Notes: generated by a model from the letters alone, not told the origin. DNA of 64,000 nt from Lachnospiraceae bacterium (GCA_009774235.1 VSNJ01000004.1:17808-81807), one strand, 5' to 3'. Shown: positions 42,194-52,192, counted from the first letter of the stretch. Numbers and translations are program-made.

Positions 42194-44608
42194 TCATTGT
42201 GTGTCTTGTAACGTAAACTGGCTGCTTATATGGACATCACACTTTCTTTGTGGCTGTGTGCCATTTGCAAAGTATTCAAGACGTACACAAGAACCACCCT
42301 CTGCATATTCACATGTGTCCATATTGGCAAGAAGCCCTGATTTATTACATATATTGCATGAAACAATTCCTTCTGGTTTCTCAAACTTTTTAGCAGGAAG
42401 TTTTATCTTTTTATGGATTTTTTCCATAATATCTTTCCACATCTTCTTATGATGGTTTCCGTCTGGCTGTGGTGTATTAATATCATAGCCAGACCATATA
42501 CCAGCTGTATAATATGGTGTATACCCTTCAAACCAGTAATCTGTATTATCAGATGTAGTACCTGTCTTACCTGCTTGTGCCATCTCTATACTTTCAAACT
42601 GTGCAGCTGTCCCAGTACCTTCCGAAATAACATCTTCCATAGCATCTGTAAGAAGCCATGCTGTTGTTTCTTTCATTACTCTTTTAGTTTCAGGCTCATT
42701 ATCTAAAAGAATATTGCCATCATGGTCAACTATCTTTGTATAAAATACCGGCTCTATATATGTTCCACCATTAGCTATGCTTGCATATGCAGCTGTAAGC
42801 TCAAGGTTGGTCACCCCCTCTGTAAGCCCTCCAAGCGCTGTAGGCAGCTGTATATCAGTATAAACCCTGCCATCTTCGGACTGCTTTTTGTCTACAAGTG
42901 TAGAAATGCCCATGTTTACAAGATAATCAAATCCTGTCTGTGGTGTTACCTTTTCAAATGTTTTTACAGCTACCACATTATCAGAACTGGTAATTGCTTC
43001 CCTTAATGTTATAAGTCCTTTATAACTTGTAGTCCCCCAGTTTTTTACTGTTATATTAGTGCCTGGGTATTTATATGGTGCATCATTTTCAACATCTGCA
43101 AGTGTCATTCCACGTGTATCAAGTGCTGGAAGGTATGTGGACAATATTTTAAATGTAGAACCTGGCTGCCTTTTTGAAAGCGTTGCCCTGTTAAATGTCC
43201 TGTCTGCTGTTTTCTCTCCCCTTCCGCCTGCAATTGCCATTACCTGCCCGCTGTGCTGGTCAAGCAGCACAAAAGATACCTGTGGCTGTTTTATAAAGTT
43301 AATCTTTTCACTTAAAACTTTGCTTCCATCTTCTAGTATACTTTTCCTAAATACTTTTATATATTTATTTGCACTTTTTTTCCTTTTAAAATAAAGGCTT
43401 ATCTCCCTGCCTTTGCTAGCAGAATAAAAAGCTTTTATATTATTTTCTGTATACTCTGAAACTTCACCAGAAGGGCTTTCAACAGACAGCGCATATGATA
43501 AATATTTCACTACATCTTCTGGATAATAACTGTCATCATTAATAATTTCATCACAGATATCCTGTAATTCCTGTTTCTGGCATGAGAAAATCTTAAGCCC
43601 TCTCCTGTAAACTGCATTGTATGCCTGGGTCTCTGTATAGCCCAGCTTTTGTTTTAAATCCTTTACCACACTGTCTATAACTGCATCCACATAATATGAA
43701 TTAACTTGTCTTTTAATTGAAGATTTTCTTTTATTAACTTCTGCAATAACAGAATAAACATCATCACCAAGGGCGTCTTCATACTCATCTTCTGATATAT
43801 GGTTCTGTTCAAGCATAGCTTTAAGCACAAGCTTTCTTCTTGCAGCATTGTTTTCCTGGTGGGTAATAGGGTTATTTTCTGACGGGTTCTGTGTAATAGC
43901 AGCAATTACTGATGCCTCAGATACCGTAAGGTCTGAAACAGACTTGTCAAAATATCTTCTGCTTGCTGCTTCAACTCCTAATGTATTCTGCCCAAGGTTT
44001 ATTGTATTAAGGTAATACTCAAGAATCTGGTCTTTATCCATGTTACTTTCAAGGTTTACAGCAAGGCACTGTTCTTGTATTTTACGTGTAAATTTAGCAA
44101 AGAAAGAGTTTTCATTGCCTCCTCCAAAAACCTGGTTCTTAAGAAGCTGCTGTGTAATTGTGCTTGCACCCTGTTCCAGGCCTTCTTTGCTCATTACACC
44201 TGAATATAATGCACGCAGTATCCCTTTTAAATCAATACCTTTATGCTCATAAAACCTTGCATCTTCAATAGCTATAAATGCATTGCGTACACCTTGCGGA
44301 ATTTGTCCTATGTCTACATATATACGGTTGGCATCAGAACCTACCAAAGTCTGTGTAACATTTCCATCTGCGTCATAAATAGAAGTGGCATAACCTGTTG
44401 GCATAATTTCTATTTCACTAAGTTCCGGTGTACTGTCAACCAGTCCACGTAAAACACCTGATACACATGAAGCTGCGGCTAAAAATAATATAATTATCGT
44501 AACAGCTGAAAAAACAATACCAAACAGGCGTATTCTGTTTAAAACTTTGATTTTGGATGATGCAAGTCCCTGGATTTTCCTCTTTATCTGCTGTTCGCCA
44601 TAATTCAT
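42194..44608 (-). CDS. Penicillin-binding protein 1A, bifunctional class A
   Basis: 804 residues. A cytoplasmic basic tail and one TM helix (~28-50) precede the GT51 glycosyltransferase domain (IEDARFYEHKGID with catalytic Glu; GASTITQQLLKN) and the transpeptidase domain (STFK in RQPGSTFK, SSDN, and KTGTT). It polymerises and cross-links peptidoglycan. The C-terminal ~55 residues are Cys-rich (CNICNK, CEYAEGGSC, RKCDVH) and may form disulfides or bind metal. Start at 44608 has GGGGGATTTTT upstream; a 54-nt longer reading is rejected. Confidence 0.95.
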   Translation of the reverse strand: MNYGEQQIKRKIQGLASSKIKVLNRIRLFGIVFSAVTIIILFLAAASCVSGVLRGLVDSTPELSEIEIMPTGYATSIYDADGNVTQTLVGSDANRIYVDIGQIPQGVRNAFIAIEDARFYEHKGIDLKGILRALYSGVMSKEGLEQGASTITQQLLKNQVFGGGNENSFFAKFTRKIQEQCLAVNLESNMDKDQILEYYLNTINLGQNTLGVEAASRRYFDKSVSDLTVSEASVIAAITQNPSENNPITHQENNAARRKLVLKAMLEQNHISEDEYEDALGDDVYSVIAEVNKRKSSIKRQVNSYYVDAVIDSVVKDLKQKLGYTETQAYNAVYRRGLKIFSCQKQELQDICDEIINDDSYYPEDVVKYLSYALSVESPSGEVSEYTENNIKAFYSASKGREISLYFKRKKSANKYIKVFRKSILEDGSKVLSEKINFIKQPQVSFVLLDQHSGQVMAIAGGRGEKTADRTFNRATLSKRQPGSTFKILSTYLPALDTRGMTLADVENDAPYKYPGTNITVKNWGTTSYKGLITLREAITSSDNVVAVKTFEKVTPQTGFDYLVNMGISTLVDKKQSEDGRVYTDIQLPTALGGLTEGVTNLELTAAYASIANGGTYIEPVFYTKIVDHDGNILLDNEPETKRVMKETTAWLLTDAMEDVISEGTGTAAQFESIEMAQAGKTGTTSDNTDYWFEGYTPYYTAGIWSGYDINTPQPDGNHHKKMWKDIMEKIHKKIKLPAKKFEKPEGIVSCNICNKSGLLANMDTCEYAEGGSCVRLEYFANGTQPQRKCDVHISSQFTLQDTQ

Positions 44609-44692
44609 AAAAATCCCCCATTTCCTGTTAATCCCATACTGTGCATTTAATGGCATAGACATCAGTTATCCAGATTATATCCCTGGTTTACC

Positions 44693-44722
44693 TAAAAAAG
44701 GCAATGCCAGTGCATTGCCTTA
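44693..44722 (-). terminator. Rho-independent terminator of the purine operon
   Basis: AAGGCAATGC (44698-44707) pairs perfectly with GCATTGCCTT (44712-44721), followed on the minus strand by a T6 run (44699-44694). It lies 23 nt after the PurA stop. Confidence 0.93.
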
Positions 44723-44744
44723 ATATTCCGCCACAAAATGGCTC

Positions 44745-46028
44745 TTATCCACGGCGGATAATATCTGTTCTCTTTGGTCCATTGGAAACCATTCTTATAG
44801 GTACTCCAATCTGTTTCTCAATAAACTCAATATACTTACGGCAGTTTTCTGGAAGTTTGTCATATTCCTTTATACCTGTAATATCACATTCCCATCCAGG
44901 AAGCACTTCATATACAGGTTTTGCCTTAGCGAGTCTGGCTGTAACAGGGAAATCTGTTACTACTTCCCCATCAATTTCATAGCCTGTACATACAGGTATC
45001 TCTTTCAGATAGCCAAGGCAGTCAAGCACTGTAAGGACTACTTCTGTAGCTCCCTGTATCTCACACCCGTAACGTGTAGCAACCGAATCAAACCATCCCA
45101 TACGTCTTGGACGTCCTGTAGTCGCTCCATATTCACCGCCATCACCGCCATGTTTCCTAAGTTTGTCAGCTTCTTCCTCATCAAGTATCTCACTTACAAA
45201 TTCACCTGCACCTACTGCACTTGAATATGCCTTTACTACTGTAACTATCCTTTTTATCTCATATGGTGGTATACCTGCTCCTACTGCTCCATATGCTGCA
45301 AGTGTTGAAGAAGATGTAACCATAGGATATATACCATGGTCTGGGTCTTTCAGTGAACCAAGCTGTCCTTCTAACAAGATGTTTTTGCCTTCTTTAATTG
45401 CTTTGCGCAGATAAGCTGATACATCACATACATATGGTGCAACCATATCACGGTAACTGTGCAGTGTTTCTAAAAGTTCTGCCTCATTAATTACAGGCTT
45501 ATGGTAAAGATGCTCAAGAATAACATTTTTCTGTATACAAATTCTTGCAATCTTTTCTTTTAATGCATCATCATCCATAAAGAGTTCTGAAACCTGGATA
45601 CCAGTTTTAGCATATTTATCTGAATAAAATGGTGCTATTCCTGACTTTGTAGAACCAAATGACTTCTTTCCAAGACGTTCTTCTTCATATTCATCAAATG
45701 CTATATGGTATGGCATAAGAATTTGTGCCCTGTCAGATACAAGAATTTTTGGCTCTGGAACTCCTCTTTTCACAAGTTCATTTATCTCATTAATTAAATA
45801 TGGAATATTTAAAGCTACACCATTTCCAATTATACTTGTTGTATGGTTATAGAAAACACCAGATGGAAGCAGATGCAAAGCAAACTTACCATAATCATTT
45901 ATAATAGTATGTCCGGCATTGCTTCCTCCCTGGAAACGCACAATAATATCTGATTCTTCCCCAAGCATATCAGTTATCTTGCCTTTACCTTCATCTCCCC
46001 AGTTAGCCCCAACAATAGCTGTTACCAT
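44745..46028 (-). CDS. purA: Adenylosuccinate synthetase
   Basis: 427 residues. VGANWGDEGKGKITDML at the N-terminus is the GTP-binding loop and catalytic Asp; QGGSNAGHTI and GRPRRMGWFD are further signatures. It converts IMP and aspartate to adenylosuccinate. The ATG at 46028 has GGAGG five bases upstream. Last gene of purF-purB-(HD-GYP)-purA, ending at a strong terminator. Confidence 0.97.
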   Translation of the reverse strand: MVTAIVGANWGDEGKGKITDMLGEESDIIVRFQGGSNAGHTIINDYGKFALHLLPSGVFYNHTTSIIGNGVALNIPYLINEINELVKRGVPEPKILVSDRAQILMPYHIAFDEYEEERLGKKSFGSTKSGIAPFYSDKYAKTGIQVSELFMDDDALKEKIARICIQKNVILEHLYHKPVINEAELLETLHSYRDMVAPYVCDVSAYLRKAIKEGKNILLEGQLGSLKDPDHGIYPMVTSSSTLAAYGAVGAGIPPYEIKRIVTVVKAYSSAVGAGEFVSEILDEEEADKLRKHGGDGGEYGATTGRPRRMGWFDSVATRYGCEIQGATEVVLTVLDCLGYLKEIPVCTGYEIDGEVVTDFPVTARLAKAKPVYEVLPGWECDITGIKEYDKLPENCRKYIEFIEKQIGVPIRMVSNGPKRTDIIRRG

Positions 46029-46080
46029 AGTATCCTCCATTCTGCCGCCACACGGCATGTTTGTAAACATCCTGTATCTT

Positions 46081-47211
46081 TTATACCAATACCTCTTTTA
46101 TTTTTATAGAAGTATCATATGACAAGTCAATAAACTCATCTTTAACCTTAACTACTGGTCTTGCAAGGTCTTTTCTGTTAATCATAATAACTCTTCCTGT
46201 CATGCCATTTGAAAGCAGTACCTTTGTATTAATATATGCCTGTACAGCTTTTTCAAGAAATGGTATAAGGAACCTGGCATCATATTTTGAAAGCCCTTCC
46301 CTTTCAAACATATGTATTACTTCAAATGGGCATATAGCTGCACGGTAAACTCTTTCAGAAGTCATTGCATCATATGTATCAGCTATTGCTACAATCCTTG
46401 CAAATTCTTCTATCTGCTCTGTCTTATAGCCGCTTGGATATCCGCTTCCATCGCATCTCTCATGGTGGCGCATTGCAACCTCTGCAATACGTGGGTCAAG
46501 GTTCAGCCCCTTTAAAATATTATTTCCATGGAATACATGTGTCTTGGCAATATTATATTCTGAAATTGTAAGCCTGCCTTTTTTCATTGTAATTTCTTCT
46601 GGTACAAGAATCTTGCCTATATCACAGAGAAGGCCTGCTAATGTAAGGACATCCAGGTCTTCCTTTGTCATATCAGGATAAACAGTCCTTGCAATCATGT
46701 TACACAATAAAGCTACATTCATACAATGGACATAAGTAGTATCACTATATCCCCTCATGCATTGCAGCATATCAAGGATATGAAGGCTGCTCTTTCCTTT
46801 TGAAATAACATTTTTGACATCAGAAAGCAACAGTCCTGTATCAACCTCTTCATTATTGGTTACAACACTGTTAAAGACATCTTTTAAATCATCAACACTT
46901 TCCATAAATGAAGACTCAAATTCCTGGAAAGCTTTAGTTTCCCTGATATTTACTATACCTTCCTCTTCTTCCAGTTCCTTTATATCAGGAATTTCTTCTT
47001 CCTCTGGCACAAAGACTTCTTTCTGCTGTCCATCTGCCTCTTCTACTTCTACTCTGATTGCAAATATAGAATAATCTTTTAATGCCTTAAGAATTTCTTC
47101 TGTAAGGACTGTCCCTTTTGGTATAACCAGCTGGTTATCTGATGTGTATACATCATCAGCTGTTACCATGCCACTTTTTGCCCTTGATGTTAAAATTCTT
47201 TTTGCTGCCAT
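46081..47211 (-). CDS. HD-GYP domain protein with altered HD dyad, within the purine operon
   Basis: 376 residues. An N-terminal DUF3391-like portion (1-60) and an acidic linker (residues 60-90, Glu-rich) lead to an HD-GYP domain (~150-330). H162, H225 and HH 249-250 are kept, and the DGSGYP motif (254-259) is intact. However the HD dyad reads CD (Cys196-Asp197 in LLCDIGKI), so metal binding and c-di-GMP hydrolysis may be impaired. It sits between purB and purA with short spacers, an unusual home that may link purine synthesis with nucleotide second messengers. Confidence 0.88.
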   Translation of the reverse strand: MAAKRILTSRAKSGMVTADDVYTSDNQLVIPKGTVLTEEILKALKDYSIFAIRVEVEEADGQQKEVFVPEEEEIPDIKELEEEEGIVNIRETKAFQEFESSFMESVDDLKDVFNSVVTNNEEVDTGLLLSDVKNVISKGKSSLHILDMLQCMRGYSDTTYVHCMNVALLCNMIARTVYPDMTKEDLDVLTLAGLLCDIGKILVPEEITMKKGRLTISEYNIAKTHVFHGNNILKGLNLDPRIAEVAMRHHERCDGSGYPSGYKTEQIEEFARIVAIADTYDAMTSERVYRAAICPFEVIHMFEREGLSKYDARFLIPFLEKAVQAYINTKVLLSNGMTGRVIMINRKDLARPVVKVKDEFIDLSYDTSIKIKEVLV

Positions 47212-47325
47212 ATTACCCCCAGTCCATCTTCATGCCATGCCAGTTTCCATGGCATGGCACAGACTTTTTATACATTACAACGTTGCTGTATTTTATCCAC
47301 ACAGGATTTGCATGGATAAAATTAT

Positions 47326-48780
47326 TTACACATTTATCTCTGGCCTTATACCAAGTATATCCTTATTAGCATCAAGCACAGGTTTTACTATTCCTGTTAT
47401 ATACTCTTCCACTTGCGAAGCAGCACGCCCTGTATACCTTGAAGGTTCCATTGCATCCTTTAATTCTTCTTCACCAACAGGGAACTTGTCATCTTCTGCT
47501 ATCAGATTAAGCAGGTTATTTTCCTTGCCATATTTCTTGACATTCTCACCTGCCTGCATAGAAAGCCTGCGTATCTCTTCATGCAGTTCCTGCCTGTTAC
47601 CGCCTGCCTTAACTGCATCCATCATTATATTTTCTGTTGCCATAAATGGAAGTTCTGACATAAGATGTTTTTCTATAACCTTATCATAAACAACAAGCCC
47701 GTCTGCTACATTTAATAAAAGGTCAAGTATACCATCAGCAGCAAGAAATCCTTCTGGTATGCTTATACGCTTATTAGCAGAATCATCAAGTGTACGCTCA
47801 AACCACTGGCATGCAGATGTATACATTGCATTAGTAACATCAGACATAACATACCTTGAAAGCGAAGTAATCCTCTCACATCTCATAGGGTTTCTCTTAT
47901 AAGCCATTGCAGAAGAACCTATCTGGTTTTTCTCAAATGGTTCTTCAACTTCTTTAAGGTGCTGCAAAAGACGTATATCACATGAGAACTTATGCGCACT
48001 TGCAGCAATCCCTGCAAGTACATTTAACACACGTGTGTCAAGCTTACGGGAATATGTCTGTCCTGATACTGGGAAACATGCATCAAAGCCCATCTTGCCT
48101 GCAATAATCCTGTCAAGTTCTTTAACCTTTTCTTCATCCCCGTCAAAGAGTTCCATAAAGCTTGCCTGTGTGCCTGTTGTTCCTTTTGAACCCAGAAGTT
48201 TCATTGTTGAAGCAACATAGTCAAGGTCTTCTAAGTCCATCATAAATTCCTGCAGCCACAGTGTTGCACGTTTACCAACAGTTGTAGGCTGGGCTGGCTG
48301 GAAATGTGTAAATGCCAGTGATGGCATATCCTTGTATTCCATTGCAAACCCTGCAAGTTTATCAATAACATTAATAAGCTTTACACGTACAAGCTTAAGT
48401 GCTTCAGACATAATTATAACGTCTGTATTGTCACCTACATAACATGATGTAGCTCCAAGGTGTATAATTCCTGCTGCCTCCGGGCACTGCACACCATATG
48501 CATATACATGTGACATTACATCATGGCGTACAAGTTTCTCACGTTCTTTTGCAACATCATAGTTTATATCTTCTGCATGTGCCTTAAGTTCTTCAATCTG
48601 CCCTGTTGTAACTGCAGGTTCCCCTTTTTCATTCTTAAGCCCAAGCTCATTTTCAGCTTCAGCAAGTGCAATCCATAATTTCCTCCATGTCTTAAACTTC
48701 TTGTCTGGTGAAAAAATATACTGCATCTCCTTGCTTGCATAACGTTCTGAAAGCGGGCTTGTATATCTGTCGTTACTCAT
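47326..48780 (-). CDS. purB: Adenylosuccinate lyase
   Basis: 484 residues, fumarase/aspartase superfamily. SSAMAYKRNPMRCERI is the family signature loop with the catalytic Ser; HFQPAQPTTVGKR contains the second active-site region. It acts twice in purine synthesis, on SAICAR and adenylosuccinate. The start at 48780 has GAGGAAG upstream; a 72-nt extension is rejected because it crosses a spacer hairpin (CAGTCTGTG...CACAGACTG, about 48812-48845). Confidence 0.96.
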   Translation of the reverse strand: MSNDRYTSPLSERYASKEMQYIFSPDKKFKTWRKLWIALAEAENELGLKNEKGEPAVTTGQIEELKAHAEDINYDVAKEREKLVRHDVMSHVYAYGVQCPEAAGIIHLGATSCYVGDNTDVIIMSEALKLVRVKLINVIDKLAGFAMEYKDMPSLAFTHFQPAQPTTVGKRATLWLQEFMMDLEDLDYVASTMKLLGSKGTTGTQASFMELFDGDEEKVKELDRIIAGKMGFDACFPVSGQTYSRKLDTRVLNVLAGIAASAHKFSCDIRLLQHLKEVEEPFEKNQIGSSAMAYKRNPMRCERITSLSRYVMSDVTNAMYTSACQWFERTLDDSANKRISIPEGFLAADGILDLLLNVADGLVVYDKVIEKHLMSELPFMATENIMMDAVKAGGNRQELHEEIRRLSMQAGENVKKYGKENNLLNLIAEDDKFPVGEEELKDAMEPSRYTGRAASQVEEYITGIVKPVLDANKDILGIRPEINV

Positions 48781-48855
48781 AATCTTCCTCATTTCTGCGT
48801 CTGCATAGCCATACAGTCTGTGCTGCAGCGCCAAAACACAGACTGGCTGCATAAA

Positions 48856-50343
48856 TTACTGTTCATAGTCACCACGTATATCCTCTTTTGGCGGTGTTAC
48901 AGGATAATTGCCTGAAAAACATGCATCACAATATCCCAGTTCTTTGCCTGCCAGTTCGCCAAGACGGCTGATATCAAGATATCCAAGAGAATCTGCACCT
49001 ATAAGCCGGCATATCTCATCAACTGTATGGTTATATGCCATAAGCTGGTCACTTGATGGCACATCTGTACCAAAATAACATGGATATAAAAATGGTGGTG
49101 AGCTTATGCGTACATGGACTTCTTTTGCCCCTGCATCTTTTAGCATTTTTACTATGCGTGCGCTTGTAGTACCACGTACAATAGAGTCATCTATCATAAT
49201 AACCCTTTTGCCTTCTACAACATTGCGCAGTGCATTAAGCTTAACCATAACACTTGATTCACGGGCAGACTGCTTTGGCTTAATAAATGTACGGCCTACA
49301 TAGCTGTTCTTTACAAACCCAGTGCCATAAGGTATTCCTGACTCAAGTGAATATCCCATTGCGGCAGCATTACCTGATTCTGGTACACCTATTACAATAT
49401 CAGCCTCAGCTGGATGGGTCTGTGCAAGGATTTTACCTGCTATAAGCCTTGACTCATGCACACATACGCCATCTATATAACTGTCTGGTCTTGCAAAATA
49501 GATATACTCAAATATGCATCTGGCTGTCTTTCCTCCTGCCATGCTCATATCTGACTTTATGCCGTCTGCCGTGATTGCCACAATTTCACCTGGCTTTACA
49601 TCACGTACAAATTCTGCACCTATTGTATCAAGTGCACAAGACTCTGATGCAAGCACATATGCATTATCCCTTTTTCCAATGCAGAGCGGCCTGAAACCAA
49701 ATGGGTCTCTTGCACCAATAAGTTTTCTTGGGCTTGCAACTACAAGTGAATATGCACCTTTAATTTTCTCCATCGCCTTTTTAACTGCATTTTCTGCTGT
49801 TCCAGACTTAAGTCTTTCACGTGCGATAAGATAAGCAATAACTTCTGAATCAATGCTTGTCTGGAAAATAGCCCCGTTTGCTTCCAGGTCATTCCTTAAT
49901 TCTACTGCATTGACAAGATTGCCATTATGTGCAACTATAAGTGTCCCTTTTATATAGTTAAGCACAAGTGGCTGTGTATTTTCAGCAATACTTGCCCCTG
50001 CTGTGGAATAACGCACATGCCCTACACCAATATCTCCCCGCATCTTCTCAAGAGACTCTGCATCAATTACTTCATTGACAAGTCCCATCCCTTTGCATAC
50101 ACATGAGTTACGTTTTGGCCCGTCTGTACGGCTGACGGCAATACCGCAGCTCTCTTGTCCTCTGTGCTGCAGGGAGAAAAGGCCATAATATATTGCTGGT
50201 GCTACATCTGCGCCATCCAGGTCATACATGCCAAATACCCCGCACTCCTCACCCAGTCCTGTTTCGCCAGTGCTTTGAAAATTTGTTTCTTTTCCTTGCC
50301 TGTTATTGTAAGGTTCATTGCTATGATTTGATTTTTTATCCAT
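48856..50343 (-). CDS. purF: Amidophosphoribosyltransferase
   Basis: 495 residues. It catalyses the first committed step of purine synthesis. GETGLGEECGVFGMYD shows an ~30-residue propeptide before the Cys nucleophile of the glutamine amidotransferase domain, as in Bacillus PurF. The PRPP-binding motif is VIMIDDSIVRGTTS. Cys residues in the C-terminal part (CDACFSG) suit the Fe-S cluster of this type. The ATG at 50343 has GGAGGAAAGA upstream. Confidence 0.96.
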   Translation of the reverse strand: MDKKSNHSNEPYNNRQGKETNFQSTGETGLGEECGVFGMYDLDGADVAPAIYYGLFSLQHRGQESCGIAVSRTDGPKRNSCVCKGMGLVNEVIDAESLEKMRGDIGVGHVRYSTAGASIAENTQPLVLNYIKGTLIVAHNGNLVNAVELRNDLEANGAIFQTSIDSEVIAYLIARERLKSGTAENAVKKAMEKIKGAYSLVVASPRKLIGARDPFGFRPLCIGKRDNAYVLASESCALDTIGAEFVRDVKPGEIVAITADGIKSDMSMAGGKTARCIFEYIYFARPDSYIDGVCVHESRLIAGKILAQTHPAEADIVIGVPESGNAAAMGYSLESGIPYGTGFVKNSYVGRTFIKPKQSARESSVMVKLNALRNVVEGKRVIMIDDSIVRGTTSARIVKMLKDAGAKEVHVRISSPPFLYPCYFGTDVPSSDQLMAYNHTVDEICRLIGADSLGYLDISRLGELAGKELGYCDACFSGNYPVTPPKEDIRGDYEQ

Positions 50344-50400
50344 TCTTTCCTCCAGATTATAATGCAAAACGCAAAATCCCGTGCAATTACCACAATTTAC

Positions 50401-50428
50401 ATTATACCAATTTCCATAAAAAGCGCAA
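50401..50428 (-). promoter_or_regulatory. Promoter of the purine operon
   Basis: Minus strand TTGCGC (50428-50423), 16-nt spacer, TATAAT (50406-50401). The leader of about 50 nt is too short for a purine riboswitch, and no guanine-riboswitch or PurR-box sequence was recognised. Confidence 0.65.
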
Positions 50429-50441
50429 GTAGCAGATAGAC

Positions 50442-50515
50442 AAGAGGGGCTGGAAGTTTCAAAACATATTGGGACCCAATGGTACATACCCCCAGCCTGT
50501 CTGGAAACTCCTCTT
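50442..50515. other. Structured inverted-repeat segment upstream of purF
   Basis: AAGAGG (50442-50447) with CCTCTT (50510-50515), AGTTTC (50455-50460) with GAAACT (50504-50509), and the internal ATTGGG-A-CCCAAT (50468-50480) give a three-tier structure just before the purF promoter. On the plus strand it is followed by TTTTTT, so a small plus-strand RNA is conceivable. Confidence 0.35.
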
Positions 50516-50767
50516 TCTATTTTTTAACCGCATTATCTGGTTTTTATTTTCTGTTTTTAATCTATATCTTGTGGTTTTGAATTTTGAAAATTTAGTTTCC
50601 GGATAATCTCCCCATACATTTAATAAAAATATTTGTACCTATACTAAAAGCTAAATACACATCTTAAACACAAGTACACACGTAAAGCTATTTTTTTAAT
50701 GGCATAATTGTATACTGCCATTCTGGATTATATTGTTTAAAATATTTCCAATATACAGCAGGATTTC

Positions 50768-50910
50768 TATAAGCATGTAAATAATTTTCCATTAAAGGGG
50801 CACTTTAGAAACGCCAGTGCTTGAATTTGGTCTTTTCAAATTCTATGCACTGCTGCGTTTCTAACGTAGCGCAAGCGTGCCCCTGGATGGAAAATATTTA
50901 CATGCTTATA
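50768..50910. repeat. 143-nt nested palindrome between GH3 gene and purF
   Basis: Outer arms TATAAGCATGTAAATA and its complement (ends 50768 and 50910), then TTTTCCAT/ATGGAAAA, GGGGCAC/GTGCCCC, TTAGAAACG/CGTTTCTAA, AGTGC/GCACT and GAATTTG/CAAATTC give one near-continuous hairpin. It could be a MITE, a large attenuator after the GH3 gene, or a structured RNA. The rest of the 50344-50962 gap has no gene. Confidence 0.65.
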
Positions 50911-50962
50911 AAACCTGCGTTATACTTCCATATCTTTAATAAAGAAATAACTAGAAACTGGT

Positions 50963-52192
50963 TTATTCTGCTGGCATTATGCCACGCATAAACTTAACTG
51001 TAAGTATCCTTAATACAGATGCATCAAGCCTCTCCTTGGATATAGAGCCATTATTTATCCTGTTTATAATTTCATTATATGCCATCTCAAGGTCGAGAGG
51101 CATAAGGACTATATCTGCCCCGCCACTTACAGCCCCATATGCTGCCTCCGCTGATGTATAATTATCTGTTATTGATGCCATATCCATAGCATCTGTAATA
51201 ATAACCCCCTGGAAACCAAGTTCATCACGCAATATAGTATCCATAACCAGGTTTGACATGCTTGCTGGCTGGGCTGTTTCTGTAACCTTGCTTACAGAAA
51301 TATGTGATACCATTACAAAATCAGCACCTGCTGCTATACCCGCCTCAAAAGGCACAAAATCATTTTTCCTAAGGCTTGCAATGCTGCTGTCTATATTTAC
51401 ACTTTCTATATGTGTATCACCACTTGAAGAACCTTGTCCTGGGAAATGCTTTAATGTAGCACTTACATTTTGTTTCTGTATCCCTTTAACAAATGCTGAT
51501 GTAAATTCTGCTACTTTATCAGGCTCGCCGCCAAAAGACCTTGTTCCTATCTCCAAATTAAGTTCACTTGTCTTTACATCTGCAACAGGGGCAAAATCAA
51601 CATTAAAACCAAGGCTGCTTATCTCTGAGCCAATAGTTTCCCCCATATTATATACATATGATGCATCTTTTGTCCTGCCTATTTCTTCCATAGTCTGGAA
51701 TACAGTTGTACCCATTTTCTTATTATTGGCAATCCTTGCAACATCCCCGCCTTCTTCATCTACTGATATAAACAGTGGTATGCTGCTGTTCTCCTGAAGC
51801 CTTGTTACCAGCTTTTCTGTCTGTTTCCTTCCAGCTATATTTCTTGAAAATAATATAACTCCCCCAATATGGTATTTATCAAGGGATTTTTTCATTCTTT
51901 TGGTAAACCTCCTCCACTCATAATAATTACCATTCTTCTGGTCTAGCAGTTCAAGGTTTACTATAAACAACTGCCCTGCTTTCTCTTCTACAGTCATATT
52001 CTTCATATAACCAGCAGCTGCCTCTACAGCTTCCTCCCTGCTTAAGCCTTTCTGCTGTTCTCCTGTGGCAGTTGCCTCTGGGCTTTCATCTGGTGTGTAT
52101 ACATCTGGTGTCACGCCAGGCATTGCACATCCCACAAGACATATACATAATAAAAGACTGCATATGGTTTTTATAAACTTGTACTTATTCAT
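50963..52192 (-). CDS. GH3 beta-N-acetylhexosaminidase-like lipoprotein (NagZ type)
   Basis: 409 residues. A signal peptide ends in the lipobox LVGC (Cys22), so it is anchored outside the membrane. The GH3 TIM barrel carries KHFPGQGSSSGDTH, the NagZ-type loop with the Asp-His dyad, although the usual PGHG His is Gln here. VIITDAMDM holds the nucleophile Asp. It probably removes GlcNAc from peptidoglycan fragments or glycans. A proline/threonine-rich spacer (25-45) follows the lipid anchor. Confidence 0.92.
   Translation of the reverse strand: MNKYKFIKTICSLLLCICLVGCAMPGVTPDVYTPDESPEATATGEQQKGLSREEAVEAAAGYMKNMTVEEKAGQLFIVNLELLDQKNGNYYEWRRFTKRMKKSLDKYHIGGVILFSRNIAGRKQTEKLVTRLQENSSIPLFISVDEEGGDVARIANNKKMGTTVFQTMEEIGRTKDASYVYNMGETIGSEISSLGFNVDFAPVADVKTSELNLEIGTRSFGGEPDKVAEFTSAFVKGIQKQNVSATLKHFPGQGSSSGDTHIESVNIDSSIASLRKNDFVPFEAGIAAGADFVMVSHISVSKVTETAQPASMSNLVMDTILRDELGFQGVIITDAMDMASITDNYTSAEAAYGAVSGGADIVLMPLDLEMAYNEIINRINNGSISKERLDASVLRILTVKFMRGIMPAE

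Noticed and set aside
50344..50400. Purine or ZTP riboswitch before purF
   Set aside because: The leader after the predicted start is about 50 nt and lacks the conserved junction or CCGCC-type signatures of those classes.
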